DNA of 64,000 bases from Physcia stellaris (taxonomy: Eukaryota > Ascomycota > Lecanoromycetes > Caliciales > Physciaceae): the NCBI GenBank assembly GCA_018902385.1, contig JABSSW010000013.1, positions 186,001-250,000 on the forward strand, in the 5' to 3' direction. Below are positions 23,707 to 36,248 of the stretch, one piece after another. The notes beneath the pieces are model-generated. The model saw only the letters and a list, made by a program, of their open reading frames with translations, did not search any database and was not told the DNA's origin. A program made the translations under genes and the position numbers. Each line of letters starts with the position of its first letter. Within the stretch, counting starts at the first letter, position 1.

Positions 23707-25054
23707 GTGAGAGCGGGAAATGAGGAGTCAGAGGGGGTTTTGTTCCGAGGTTTGTGGTGTCAAGGGGGAGGGACTTTTTTATTTCTCTTGGAGCGAATAA
23801 TGCTCTCTGTTTGGTGGTCAATGTCTGGGTTTGTTTTGCTTTTTTCCCCCTTTGTGGGTCGGGTTGTATAGGTATGCATATGGTTCTGCGCTGTCCCAAA
23901 CTTCCTGGTTTGTAAATCTAAAACGTCATGTATAAGTCAGCATCTGAGTCAGCTCTGCTATTTGTATCTCCAAGCAGATGTCGCGATCGGGTTCTCCCTC
24001 CCACATCCAATGGTCTTGTTTTTTTCTTGCGCCACAAATGCTCCGAAAGATCCGGGATAACCTGCTTTCTCTCCCCTCACCTCTGCTCCCAGCATCCCTC
24101 TGTTTAGCATCATACACGTCGGCTGCATCGTTTAGTACATCTCGCGGGGTATCTCCCTCCACGCGCTATCATTCAGCCACGCATGGGAAGGCCGTTCACA
24201 TACACGCAGCGAAGTGACTACTCCGCGTAAACCGGAAGTCGAGAACAAACAAGTAAGTGTCGCCGCAACAAGTGTGCCACGGATACTACGTATACCAGAG
24301 CTTGATCGAGAAATGCTATTTGGCAGGCGAACAACGTCTCAGATATGCGGGACTAATGATATATCGAGCCGCACGAATGGCTTGTCTCATGGCTCCAGAA
24401 CAACAGAGTCCCCTTTGGCTACTTCCTTATTGGTTTCGAACTTGGTCCCTCTCTCCACCGCTTTCGGGGCGAGGGGCTTCACAAGAAAGCGGGAACTGCA
24501 GGGGCGGGGCATACGGTTCTTGACCACGGATTGCTGAGTAACCTATGGAAATCGACCGGGATTGAGTGTCTGGGACCGAAAGCCATCGAGCATATTCTGT
24601 ATATCTCCCGCCGGTGCAGTACTCCTCCTAACGCTCATCAAGCTAGAAGAATGACGAGCTGAGTAGAGATAGAGGGTAAAAAATCATGGGGCAGAGAGAC
24701 ATGGCCTTCCGATGCAAATCCGGTATTTGAATTTCAAAAAATACCCTACAGTATTCTTTCGTGCTTTTCCGTTCTTTTGTCGGTCTTTCATGGTCAGTTG
24801 TCCGAGGTTGAGCAAAGCCCCCACTTCAGCCCAAATCCACAAGTGGTGTGGCTCTTGATCAAACCCCATTCCGTCTACATACATTGCCCGTTTCTCCAAA
24901 GTTCACCTTTTTCTCATCCCTTCGTGCCAAATGCCGAACACTCACTAAACCGTGTCCGCTTTTTCCTCCGCTATGCAAAAACATACCTGGTTCTACCCAG
25001 GAGCTAGGCCAATGTTCCCCATGATCATGCTCTGTCGTAGTTCATCACTCGTCG
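23707..25054. other. Intergenic
   Basis: About 1.35 kb between the 3' ends of two convergent genes. Open frames at 24214-24537 and 24257-24523 show no domain and are treated as chance. Confidence 0.4.
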
Positions 25055-26341
25055 TCAGGGCTCCTCCACCGTCATGACAAGGCTCTCTAGCCGTCGCGCC
25101 ATCTCATTCACCCACTGCTTGTGCAGCGTCAAACTCTGAACACGTTGCATCTCGGGCCTTTGCAACATCGTTGCCAGCGACTCCAGTGTCTGCTTACACT
25201 TGCGTAGTTCTCTGCAGATGATATAAGCGCGCATCTCGGCGTGTTCCTCGGCATCGATCTGAAAAGAGCCGAGGCGGAGCGGTGGTGCCAACGCATCCAT
25301 TTTCGACCCCGTGGTGGGTCTGGACTGGACGAAGATGGACTCGAAGAGAGTGATCATTTGATCCATGGTAATGGATATCAGCAGCGGACAGCAAGCGCTT
25401 TTCTCGGACTTGTCGAGAGCCATGATTCGGGAGATGGCGCTGATGAAGGTTTTGTTGACGTGCATGACTTCGTCCAGGGGTACAGTATCCTTCTGTGCGA
25501 CCCGGTCCAAATACTCCATGAGCTTGCTGCAAGCTTGGATACATTGACGATTGACCGGGGATGAGCTTGATGTCAGGTTCGCCAAAATGGGTGCTGGTGG
25601 CGAGACTTTGTGGGAAGGGACCATTGGACCTGCGCTGTGGCGTGACTGTAATTCAGGTCGCTGAGGTTTCTTCTGAGTGGAGGGCCTCGACGTAGCGGGA
25701 GAGTTTGATCCGCTGCCACTGAAACTACCACTCACATGGTTTCTCGCGGTGTCTGACAGCTGGTCCAATTGGAGGCCATCCAGATTGAAGGCAGAAGGGG
25801 ACGCAGTGAGAAGATCGTGGAGCGGTTCATTGGTGCCTGCTGGCTGAGTGATATCGTTTGTCAAGAGACTATGAGAGATTGTGAAGCAGTCGTTGTCGCC
25901 GTCCAAAGTGGAAGGCGGGAATATGTCTCCATGTTCGCCCATATCAACCCAGTCCATGGAAGAGTCGCCTGCGAAAAAAGAGATTGACGAGTCCCTCGTC
26001 ATGGGCATGGCTGGCTCGTCAACCGAGTCACTCCTCGAGACTGGTGAATCAGACCCAGACGGCTCATTCACGGTTCGCGCACGCTTGTTCTTGTTTCGCG
26101 TGCCTGGGTTTCTTCCCGCTCTCGATATGCTGTAGACACAATCATAGTCTAGACTTTGACAGCGGACACAGCCAGACTTTTCACCACTACACCGCACCTG
26201 GACAGACTGCGTAAGCTTTTGGCTCGGCAATGGGTGCTAGAAGACGCTAACTTTTGAAGTATGGCATTGATTACACGCAGCACGAAGCTTGGCTGCCTTG
26301 GCCGACCATGGGTAATTCGTGCTATGCGTCACCAGAGCCAT
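25055..26341 (-). CDS. Zn(II)2Cys6 transcription factor, AflR-like
   Basis: Two exons (26341-26252, 26197-25055) give about 410 aa. The binuclear zinc cluster spans the intron: ACNQCHTSK in exon 1 joins VRCSGEKSGCVRCQ and DYDCVYS in exon 2, giving six cysteines with standard fungal spacing. A basic linker (GTRNKNKRAR) and a long Ser/Pro-rich region follow. The C-terminal helical part (CIQACSKLMEYLDRVAQ, then SACCPLLISITMDQM) resembles AflR-family regulators of secondary metabolism. It would bind CGG-type half sites in the nucleus. It lies about 4-5 kb beyond the NRPS with the secreted-protein gene between, so it is a candidate cluster regulator, but the link is inferred from distance only. 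Confidence 0.85.
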
Positions 26342-27951
26342 GATCGGTAATACTCCAGACCGAGCGTCCTTTGACCTTCTTATATAGGAGTACAATTTGA
26401 GTATTCGAGGGCTCAGGGCCGGGGATTGAGCACGATCGTTACATCTAGCGGATGGGCTTGGATCTATAGACGGCTAATCCTCGACTTGGAAAGTAGGTTG
26501 GTCAAGGAAGCTCGTGTCTAGGGCTTATGAAGAGCATAAGGCTGTAGGCATGATTATTTGCAGTTGCATTAGTGATTTGACCGCCGCCCGCAACGTGCGA
26601 TATTATTGTAGGGCTGTGGCGGCATTGGTACTCCATTCTTTGAAGGTGACATCGGAACGCCTGCAGCAGACGGTGAAACGTTGCGGACAGCAAGAGGGTT
26701 CAGCTTTGGCTGTGAGGGAACTAAGGAACCCGTTGGGGCACCCTACGCTCGGGAATAAGAAGTCAGTACTTGGCTGGAATTGCACGAAGCAACGAAACCT
26801 TACATGCACAAGCATGACTGACGCTGCTACATAAAGTCTGGAAGCGTTGAGGCTGGCTGACGGTGCTCATGCGGGGATCCAGGCCGTTCACCAATGACCA
26901 AAATGTGTGTCGTAAGTCTAACCTCGAAACAAAATTTTGATGTACTTTGAGGTCAGGTAGAGCTCACTGGGTATTTCGTACATAGATTAATCTTTGCACC
27001 TAGAGAAGACAAGAAGTGAGTGAAGGGCTATCACGTCTCACACGGGTGAGACTCGCCTTCTGCTTACTCAGATCTTTGAGGAGGACCAATTATTCCCGAC
27101 CTCGTGTTGTACTACCTGCATACCACCCCGTATTCTTCTACCTGCATGATTTGGGTCTCACCAAAAGAAACCCGCCCCCACAAAAGCAGCATAGCCTCAG
27201 CCCATTCGGGTAAGCCACTACCTTAAGGATTCGTCCGGGTCGCACCACATCTCGGAAAAGCCGTTCGAGAAAATGCGGTGTGCATGCAACCTGAGAGGAG
27301 CGAAGTCTTACTCAAGCTTCGAGGCAAATGCGAACTACAACGGAGCCTCACGACGGCGCGGGATGCGCGGACAATGAGATGCCGAAGCCCGAGCCTCTCA
27401 TCGGTTCCCCACCCCTCTCCCAGTCTAAAGGATTGTCAACACGATTTGAGGTGGTTCCTCGCGTTGGCTCGGGCTGAAGACCTGGTGGTCCAGACTTCAG
27501 TGCTGACTGCTGACTGCTGACACGGACGGCCTGAATGCGAGGATGCGTTGAATCATGGATAGGCCGACCGACTGACAATCACCGAGTTTTGGTGCTCCAA
27601 GGAAGGGGGTTGCGCATACCGGGAAAGGGGGTGCGCTTAAGACAAATGACACATCTGGAAGCGAGGGAGGGATCCAGTAAATATGGCGGAGCCTCGAAGG
27701 GAGAGGCCAACATTGACTGGAATCTCATGACTGGTGTCGTGTTTGCAGAGAGCTTTAAGAGAAGGCGGTCGAGGCTGGCAAGGCTAATTCCCCGGCAAAA
27801 TGATATTCCGCCCGGGCGCTGCTAGACTCCATTCCATGACCCCCAAATGACAAAATAGCCCCTCCTATCCAAACCCCCTCCCCATCCTCCATCTCCATAC
27901 CAAACCAACCCAAAACCCAACTCCCACCAACCCCCAAAACAAACCACCACC
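26342..27951. other. Intergenic
   Basis: About 1.6 kb between divergent genes. No supported coding frame. A pyrimidine/CA-rich leader (27840-27950) precedes the next ATG. Confidence 0.4.
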
Positions 27952-28383
27952 ATGCCCCTCGTAGTCCCCGGCCTCATGGGCGGCTCCCAGCAAGAAGAAT
28001 GGATGACCAAGCTGCTAGGCAAGAAGCTGAGCGATTCGCATGATGAGACTGTATGTCTGTCTCCATTTCACCAGCAGAATCAATCATTTCCCAATTCCCA
28101 TTCAATAGTAGCGCTTGGTGGGGGTGGTGGCTAAAGCGAACCCTACCTAGAGTTTCGCGAAGCAGGATCTACCGAAAGAACATCGCATCGTGGAACCGGG
28201 GGCTATGGTGACGCAGGAGGTTAATTCTGATCGGTAAGTAGATATGGAATGGGAGATTGATGATGCTATCTTATGAGGACCAAGAGAGGAGTAGAATAGG
28301 GCTGAAGGCTAATGCGGAAAATACATAGGCTTAGTATCCACGTTGGCGAGGACGGGACTGTGAGACATGTCGAGTACAAGTAG
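27952..28383 (+). CDS. Small I78-type peptidase inhibitor-like protein
   Basis: Three exons (27952-28050, 28151-28233, 28329-28383) join in phase to 78 aa. The N-terminal part MPLVVPGLMGG is followed by EEWMTKLLGKKL, then MVTQEVNSDRLSIHVGEDG and VRHVEYK at the C-terminus. The DRLSIHVGEDGTV pattern is the core of the I78 (potato-inhibitor-like) family. It has no signal peptide, so it is likely cytosolic. The length is normal. Fungal members are mostly uncharacterised; inhibition of a protease is inferred from family. Confidence 0.8.
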
Positions 28384-28522
28384 CTCAAGGAATGGCGCGA
28401 GGGCTTGAATGAGTAGCGATCAGACTTCTTGGATTTGATGGATGAGTAGCAGAGAATGTACGCTTGCTAGTCTTGACATAACAAGCCATAAAGACATGCG
28501 TATCTTCATTTGCAATGCACGC

Positions 28523-31500
28523 TTAAATCCCAAAATCATCCCCCACAGCCTCCAGAACCTCCTCCAGCGCCCTCTTCAGCTCCTCATCCCTGACCGTGAC
28601 TTTGATCGCCCTCATCACAAGCGGATACAGCCTATACAAATGCTTTTTGTGCCGCGAGACCACGCCGGCACCCTCAGCATCCGGGAATGCGTTCGGCTCG
28701 CAATCCAATTCCACCAATTTGCGAAGCACGTAGATCATTTCTCTCTTCTGCGACGAAGGCTGGGGCGCACGACCCCGTAGCGGGTGATCGAGCACGTAGG
28801 CTTTCAACGTCAGTCCAGCGCGTAGGATCAGATATGGTGCAGCGGCCTGAGCTAGTCGTACACGGCCTGGGGAGCCATCATGCACGGCGACCAGGCTGAA
28901 GAGCTCATCGAGGAGGACGTAGCTCATGTCTATGCGGGGTGTGGGAGGGACGTTGTAGGTGCGGCCGATGCGCTTGTTTTTCAGGCCTTCGAGGAGCTGT
29001 TGGTCTGGCCGGGCGAGGTCGTCGATGTCGGGCTCGTGAATCTGCGATTTCTCGAAAACGATTTTTGCGTAGGTGTTGTGTACGGAGTCAGGGATATTGG
29101 AGGAGCCTAGAGTGGGGATTGTGAGTTTTTGCAATTCGTGGAAGGCGTCGATGTCGAAGGATTGATCTTCTGGGATGTTGGTCTCGCTTTTGCATGATTC
29201 GCATTTGGCGGTTACTACGCCATCGATCACACGTACGACTTGCTCCCAGAAAGCTTTCATGTCTTCGTCAGATGCTCTGACCTTGAGGAGACTTGGCATG
29301 CACGTTTGCAAAATTTCTAGGACCGCGGAGGTGGCTGGTTTCCACAAAGAGGGCGCTTTGCCGTCCGCATACCATGTATACTTTAGTTGAATGGGCTCCG
29401 CTAGAGCGTCAAGAGCTTGTGTAATCAGGTCATGGGGGTTACTTGTCGTTGCGGAGTGGTTGATAACGAGTTTCTGAAGGAGTCCAATGGCCGTTTTAGA
29501 GACTGCCAGGTGCGTCTGTCCTGGTTGTTTGACCTTATTCTGTACGTAAGGCAAACGCACGAGGAATGTAATGAAGCAAACGATATGGGACAATGCAGCA
29601 GGTGAAGTAGCTGGTATCATCTTGAGATTTTCAAGAACACCCTGTTGAACAGGTGTCGCACGGTCAATGTCATTGCTGTAAGCTCCCACGTTGGCATTCA
29701 CGATGCATGTCTGGAGCTCTTCGATCACTTCATCTGCAATCCTTGTCCGTGATTCAATATCTCTAAGGCGTAAGATCTGAGACAAAGAGCGCAAATATGA
29801 CAGCAGTGCGTCCTGGTTGTTAGGTGGGCCATTTGAATTACTGCTGTGAGAAGCTGGATTGCTTTCTTTCCAGACCGTCCATGCCTCATCCACCGTACTC
29901 CGGCTCATCATCCGAGGGTCTTCTATCTCTTCCAGAACGGAGACTAAGCCCGCGAAGACCGCATTGCTCAATTCTTGTACGCCTCTTTCAAGAAAACATC
30001 GTAAATACTGGAGAAATTGACGCCATGTCTCTGAAAAGGTTTGCTCTTCCTTCATGGTGCTTAGGTTGCTTGCAAGGATGCCTGCGGTTCCGTTAACGAT
30101 GACGATAGCTGTTTGATTCCAGTCGCTCTTCAACGTGTTGTTTTTGGCATCAGCTACGCTTTTCAGATTGAGCTTGTTGTACTTCCGCTGATTCTCGTCC
30201 AAGGTCTGACGGATGATGATGTTGAAGCAAGCTCGCCACGCCTGACTGCTCAGGTCATCGCCGCATTCGCTGAATATCCGGAACAATGTATGCAATGCAC
30301 CTAACAAAATCAGCATGAATCGTGATTTATACATTAGGAGCATTACTATGCCGCACTTCCAGTCTCTCGTCGACGGTGATGTCTTTCAACCGTGACATCA
30401 ACAAGAGCCACAGTGCTGAAAGAGGAGTTCTTGAAGAGTTATGTTCTACCACAAGCGCCAATTCATCGTCAGATGTACAGCTACTAAGCGTGTGATCGAA
30501 AGTCAATTGATCGCTGCGGTGTTGCAGAAATCCCGAAACATTAGCAAAAAAGGTCGCGGTCTGCTCAAAGTCAATGCAGGAACGCCAAATCCCTTGGTGT
30601 ACTTACTGTTAGTGAGATATTGAGGTCTTGGGCCTGTGAGGAAAACATATAAAGCGTATCTAGTAACATAGATAGGCACGCTAGAGGTACATTATTTAAG
30701 AAATCGGAGCAAATCAGCTGTAGTGAGCCATACGACGATCTTACAAGCTGTGGTGATCTCGTGCGAAATCTGGACAGTGGAAGCTCCTCTTCGCCGGTTG
30801 ATGACCGATCAAAGGTACTTGTGATGATCGCAAACACCGTATCCCAGCCACCTTGAAGCGAGTCACCACAGTGTTCGAGGATCGAGCGTAACGCCTCCAG
30901 CAGTATACGATGTATCTCTACATCACAGTTCTGCGTGTCCTTTGACCGTTGCCGTACTTTTGTGTATAGAGCAGATATAGATGTCAGTATTGCTGAGAAC
31001 ATCTGCTTTCGTAGTATATGCTGCTCTTCCAATGTGGACTCCTTTGACGTTGCTACCATGACGACCAAGTCATTCATAGTCTCGGCAGCTTGTACCCGAA
31101 CGACCGAATTGGATGCATGATCGCTTAATGACGTTTCAAGCTGTTTGATAAAAAAATTCAGACAGGCAGCCGACTCCGTGTTTATCAGCCGATTAGTGTT
31201 ACATCGGAGAACATAATCCAATTTCTCGAGGACAAACATGTCTCCCTGTAACCCAAAACCCTCATTCGTGGTTGCTGAGAGGCTAGGGGCCCTTTGATGT
31301 TTCTTCGCAGGCGTCTGTGGAGAGAGCAGTCCATCACGAGGCTCATCTGTAGCGATGTCTTCCGATGAGACTTTTCGCATTAAACTGCTGAGGCATTTCA
31401 CAAAATCTAGAAATGCTTCGTCTGGCAAATCCCCGGAGCTTTCCATCATTCGCGAAGCAGCTGTGTCTGCTGCAAGAATTTCTAGACCAAAGTCTTCACC

Positions 31501-33866
31501 ATTTTTGCTTTCTTCCGAGACCACCTGGCTTGATGCGGTCTGACTAGACTGTCTTGCTGTCCTTAGTCGGTGCTTGCTCGACTTAGGCAGCATGAACTCG
31601 GCTTGCTGGAGGGTTTCAAGAATGATTGACCAGGAAGATTGCAAGAGCGGGCCTAATGCTATACCTAAATTGAGTAAAGCTCTTAGACATAGCAGATTGC
31701 GAGGTGCCATAGCAATGTATCCTAGATCAATGGACGAGCGTTTGCTAGGTGTAGGGCTAGATTCAGCATCACTGTTTTCGTTCAATTCTAATTGATCAAG
31801 ACTTGGTCTCATCATCAAAGCCATATTACGGCCGATGGGTAGGGAGTGTTTGGCTAGTGTAGTAAGAAAGGCATCTCGCGGTGTCGCCAGCCCTAGTAGC
31901 CCTGCGACCTGCGTGAACTTTTGAAATGATCGAATCAGAGCATGGAAGAAATCGGAGTCCATGGTAGCATTGAGAAAGGTGGAAGAGGTTGCTAAGAGTG
32001 CAGGCCAGCATTTATCAACCATATGGGCAGAGGTCTGGATCTGACGGTACAAGACATGGTCCTTTAGACTCAGTGGGTTGACTGGTACCTTTTTCGCTTT
32101 GAAAGACCGACGTCCTGAAGGCGGCTTCGTTGCTTCTGGTGGATTCATATCGCTGTTGTCAATCTCCTCGGTACTGCGGTCTTGCTTCTTAGACTTGTTC
32201 TCTTTGGGCGAAGTGAACGGAAGTAGAAACTTCCCAAGACCGTCTGAAAAGTTGCTGATACAAGTTACTGCAAGCGCATACAAGTAGGTCGCGGGCAAAC
32301 TTGGTGGTTCGGTCTTGTCCAGGAGCTCTAAGTATGGCGTTCTAGGCATGCTCCACTGAGTGCTGATACCTGATGCCTCGGACTCCGGTGTATTGATTGC
32401 GGCTCCAATAGTTCCGACGATACCACCGGCCTGTAGTGCTGCTTGATCGCCCCAGTCGTCCTTCTTGCGCACTGACATTGATGATTGTTGACCTAGGCCT
32501 ATTATATTTGGCTTCTCCGACGCCAAACGGACTAAACTCGCAAGATGATCTCGAATGATATCTTTTCTTTGATCATTCTCATCGTAATGCTCATATACAT
32601 TCCTCATCAGCGTATGATCGGCATGTAAATCACGGAACACCTCCATAGCAAGAGCACGTTTCCATGATTGAGATGCATCCAGCTCAACTGTACGATTGAG
32701 CAGACTGAGTGCATTTCCACATTCTGGAGCAAGAGCGAATAGGAGCCGGCTGATTATCAATTGGAGGAGTCTCATCACTCGAATCGTTGTTGCAAAGGGA
32801 GCCTTGTCTGCTATTATCTTTAATATGAGGGGCATCAAATACAGCCTCAAAACATGTATTTGTTCCGGATGTGCCATGGTTGTGTCAGCATAGTTCGACA
32901 AAACGGACTCGATCAGCTCAAATCCAAAGTTCTGTGAGAGGGACCCAGCTGCAAGGAACTGTGGTCTTTGACCCTCTGTCATAAGACATATATCATTCAA
33001 CAGCTAAGACTCTTATTAGACTGTATCGTAATCCGAGGTTGTGTGGTGCAACAGACCCGATACGCATCAAACGCATTGTGGCGGATTTTCAAGACGCCTT
33101 CAGGGGTCGTAACCTCCGCATTAGAGCCTTCGTCATCAAGGCTACCTTTTACATGTCAACACAAGTACGAAAGCATGCATTGGTTGACGAACCATCTTCC
33201 AAGGCTACCTGCTCAAACGTGGAAGCTACCAACTGCTGCAAAGCCGCGGCAGCAGTATTTGAGACTACCGCTGTCTTACTACTATACAAGGAGAAGCATA
33301 CTTCAAAGGCAGCCGCAAGAAGCTTGTCTGACAAAGCGTCTGAGTAATTCTGTAGCAGTGAGGGAAGTGCTTGAAGCACCTTCAGTTGAATATCAAGTGC
33401 TCCCAGAGGTTAGTCGACCTCTCACAACGCTAGATCACGAACAAACCAAGAGATGTGCATTCTCGAAATGCTTCAAGAACACTGTCGAGGGACTCTTGGG
33501 CCAGAGCCTTGGTGAGCACAAGACGTTGGAGACAGATTACGGCACTCCCCGCGAACTTGGAATTTCGAGTACCACAAGCCAGTAGGAATGGCCTCAAAAA
33601 GATTGGGCGATTCTTCAAATCTCTTTCGAGGTCAGCCTTCACAACGAGCATATGTGAATTTGTCGAATTACCTGCTGCGAGCTGGGCTTCAGAGGTTTGC
33701 GGGAGAGCTTTAAGCTCCCCGAGAGATTTTTCGGCCGCCTGTCATAGATTAAGCCATTTTTTCCCGGCAGGTATTGACTTTTACACACATTCCGGAGGTC
33801 TTGATTCTTCCTCTTGGAGTCTTGGAAAAGGGCTGTCAGCTCGTTGGTGAGTAGCTGAACGGTCAT
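28523..33866 (-). CDS. MON2: MON2 homologue, Sec7/BIG-related Golgi-endosome trafficking protein
   Basis: Eight exons (33866-33789, 33738-33672, 33620-33447, 33399-33193, 33145-33057, 33003-30607, 30560-30347, 30300-28523) join in phase to about 1667 aa, close to yeast Mon2. Recognisable parts are the N-terminal MTVQLLTNELTALFQDSKRK, LQRLVLTKAL, LKVLQALPSLL, LWLLLMSRLKDITVDERLEV and a C-terminus ending VGDDFGI. The protein is a large helical-repeat scaffold that binds Golgi and endosomal membranes with Dop1 and Arl1. It lacks a Sec7 catalytic domain. The start at 33866 is the first ATG; an in-frame TTG just upstream is ignored. It is head to head with the MMS2 homologue. Confidence 0.9.
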
Positions 33867-34265
33867 AGTCAAACAACAACGGCTGGGGAAGGGTGAGATC
33901 CCAGAAAGCCGAACTTTGACGAATCCAGATTTGTTGTACTCGTATCATTCATAATTCGATAGTGAGGGACGCTGTGCATGGCTGAGAGAAATGATGAGAG
34001 CAAGGCTCGCAAGGCCACCTTTGGGGTGTTACCAATAATACAGCTCTAGTAATATATACCGTTTGATATGTAAACATCCGCATCAGTCACATGCTCACGC
34101 TCATCAGCTATTGGGCGCTTGTTCGCTATTTGAAAAGCGCTTTGCTCCTCTCGGCGGATCTTCAAAGATAACATTCGACAGACAGACCTCCTTGCCTGAC
34201 CTTTACAAGTCAAGTGAGCGGCGAAAATTGGAGTGTCGTCGCTGTAATATTCTGGCTTCATCGAG
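33867..34265. promoter_or_regulatory. Bidirectional promoter between MON2 and MMS2
   Basis: 399 bp separate the two divergent ATGs. No specific element is assigned. Confidence 0.4.
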
Positions 34266-34895
34266 ATGGGTGCCAAAGTACCCCGAAACTTCCGCCTCCT
34301 CGAAGAGCTCGAAAAAGGAGAAAAGGGTCTTGGAGCAGGTATGTGTACGTTTCAACGTGGAGTGAGGGCCATGTATTAACTCGAGTTCTAGAGGCATGCT
34401 CCTACGGGCTTGCTGACGGTGGTGACGACCTCTTGATGTCCAATTGGAACGGAACAATCCTCGGTCCTCCCCATGTACGCTACCTACAGAGACAGGAAAG
34501 CGGTGCTGACTCGACCGGGTAGAGCGTGCACGAAAATAGAATCTACAGCTTGAATATCCATTGCGGCGATAGCTACCCTGATGTACCACCCCTTGTTCAG
34601 TTCAACTCAAAGATTAATCTCCCCTGCGTTGATCCGAGGACGGGAAAGGTGACTGATCACTGACCATGTACTGCCTTTGAGTTGCTGCTGATGTTGGCTA
34701 TAGGTTGACCCGTCGAGACTACCATGCCTATACCAGTGGAAGAGGGAGAACACAATGGAGACTATCCTCATTGAACTGAGAAGGTGCGCACACAGCAATG
34801 GGTGTCTGAACAGCAAGTTGACCCTCAGCGATAGGTTCATGGCTCTACCTCAGCACAAGAAGCTTCCCCAGCCTCCGGAAGGATCGACATTTTGA
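34266..34895 (+). CDS. MMS2: Ubiquitin-conjugating enzyme variant Mms2/Uev1
   Basis: Five exons (34266-34338, 34392-34474, 34523-34648, 34704-34783, 34835-34895) join in phase to 140 aa, the usual size. The sequence begins [20 protein letters not shown], continues with [12 protein letters not shown] and [12 protein letters not shown], and ends [12 protein letters not shown], nearly identical to known Mms2 proteins. The variant lacks the catalytic cysteine of E2 enzymes and pairs with Ubc13 to build Lys63-linked chains in error-free post-replication repair. The last acceptor is taken at 34834 and not at an earlier CAG, because only the later one gives the conserved ELRRFMA. Confidence 0.95.
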
Positions 34896-35190
34896 AGATG
34901 AACGAATGACGCATGGCAGACATTATGAGCATAAATGGATGAACGAAGCATGAATAGGAACAGCACACGCATGTGCAGGCGCCTGCAAGGCTATGTGGGA
35001 CTTCTGTTGTTGTTGCTTGCAAGATTTGGAGCACTATCGCTCAGTCTATGGTGCACGTTGTCGCTTCGAGTGTATCTTCTCTCGATGATTCTTCAAGGAG
35101 TCATTTGCATGCAAAGGCTATCAACCCACGAACAGCTTGTCTTCAGAAGCTATCAAGCTGTCAGGTACTCGCAGCGCTGAGAAGTCCAAT

Positions 35191-36024
35191 TCACGGGCGT
35201 TTGCCTGCTATCGCCACATTGAATCGAACATCGTCCTCTACTACACCCGCCGAATTTGCTGCTTGATCCATGAGTTCTTGGAATCTACCAACTGACCTTT
35301 CTCTTAGCTCTGGATCCGTGATCTCCCCGTGATCGGTGTATTTGATCCATTTATCGAACTGGGCGCGGGCATCTTTGGCATCTGTTTGAATGGTCCCATA
35401 AGAGTCCGTCTCAAAAACACGGATTGGTGCTAGACCTGCGTTACGAATAGCCTGTTCAAAGGAAGCCACCGAGTCAATTCCATGTCGGCCAAATACCACA
35501 ACTGATGGCGAAGCAGTCTCGAGGAGCGTTCTTTCGAGTAAATTCCCAATGACCATCGATGTTCGGGTGGGATAGTCGACAATCAACTTCCCGGCTGGAC
35601 TCAGAAATGTAGCCCAATGTCTCAAGACTTTCAAAGGATCGCCCAACAACGTCAAACCCGAGGCGCAAGTGATCAAGTCGAAACCTTGATCGTCTTCCAG
35701 GGCCAATGCCTGCCGGTCAATCTCTGTGACGTCTCCAGTGATGAATGATATCTCGAGCTTCGCATCAGCTGCCTTCCGACGTGCCTCTTCCAACATCTGC
35801 TTGCTAACATCTACGCCTACAACCCGACCTTTGGACCCGACCGCTTGTTTGGCCAGTATGGTGACAAGTCCGGTGCCGCAGCAAAAATCTAAGACATTCT
35901 GGCCTGGTTTTAGTTCTGCCCACTTGATGAAGTCTTCCGCTTGACGTGGATGGAAGGAGTCGTCGTATTTGGAGCTACGCTCATCGTATATCGTAGCAAC
36001 ACGCGAAGCTTTTAATGACGCCAT
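35191..36024 (-). CDS. Class I SAM-dependent methyltransferase
   Basis: A single-exon frame of about 277 aa if started at M 36024 (MASLKASRVATIYDERSSKY); the open frame continues upstream to 36171. Motif I is VLDFCCGTGLV, followed by VVGVDVSKQM (motif post I, acidic Asp), ITGDVTEIDRQ and DLITCASGL. This is the fold of UbiE-type and small-molecule methyltransferases. It would transfer a methyl group from SAM to an unknown acceptor. It sits among housekeeping genes, 14 kb from the NRPS, so membership of that cluster is unlikely but not excluded. The downstream start is preferred because related proteins begin just before the SRVAxxYDER block. Confidence 0.8.
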   Translation of the reverse strand: MASLKASRVATIYDERSSKYDDSFHPRQAEDFIKWAELKPGQNVLDFCCGTGLVTILAKQAVGSKGRVVGVDVSKQMLEEARRKAADAKLEISFITGDVTEIDRQALALEDDQGFDLITCASGLTLLGDPLKVLRHWATFLSPAGKLIVDYPTRTSMVIGNLLERTLLETASPSVVVFGRHGIDSVASFEQAIRNAGLAPIRVFETDSYGTIQTDAKDARAQFDKWIKYTDHGEITDPELRERSVGRFQELMDQAANSAGVVEDDVRFNVAIAGKRP

Positions 36025-36248
36025 TCTTGTGGATGCATTCAGTCTTTCTAATAGTACATCACCTACCTTGAGCAATGGATTTGACAGCATGACGTCTATC
36101 CATTGCCCGAAGCACATAGATCTCGTGACAAGCCTGTATCGTATCACTAGCGGTAAATTATCAAATAGCACGTGACAGCGAGCCTATCTCGCTCATGCGA
36201 CCTCTTCGAAAATTTTGGCTTACCGTGTACATAAGTTCACAAGATGGA

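Noticed and set aside
35191-36024. Methyltransferase as a gliotoxin-type cluster N-methyltransferase
   Set aside because: It is 14 kb from the NRPS among housekeeping genes and has only generic SAM-binding motifs.
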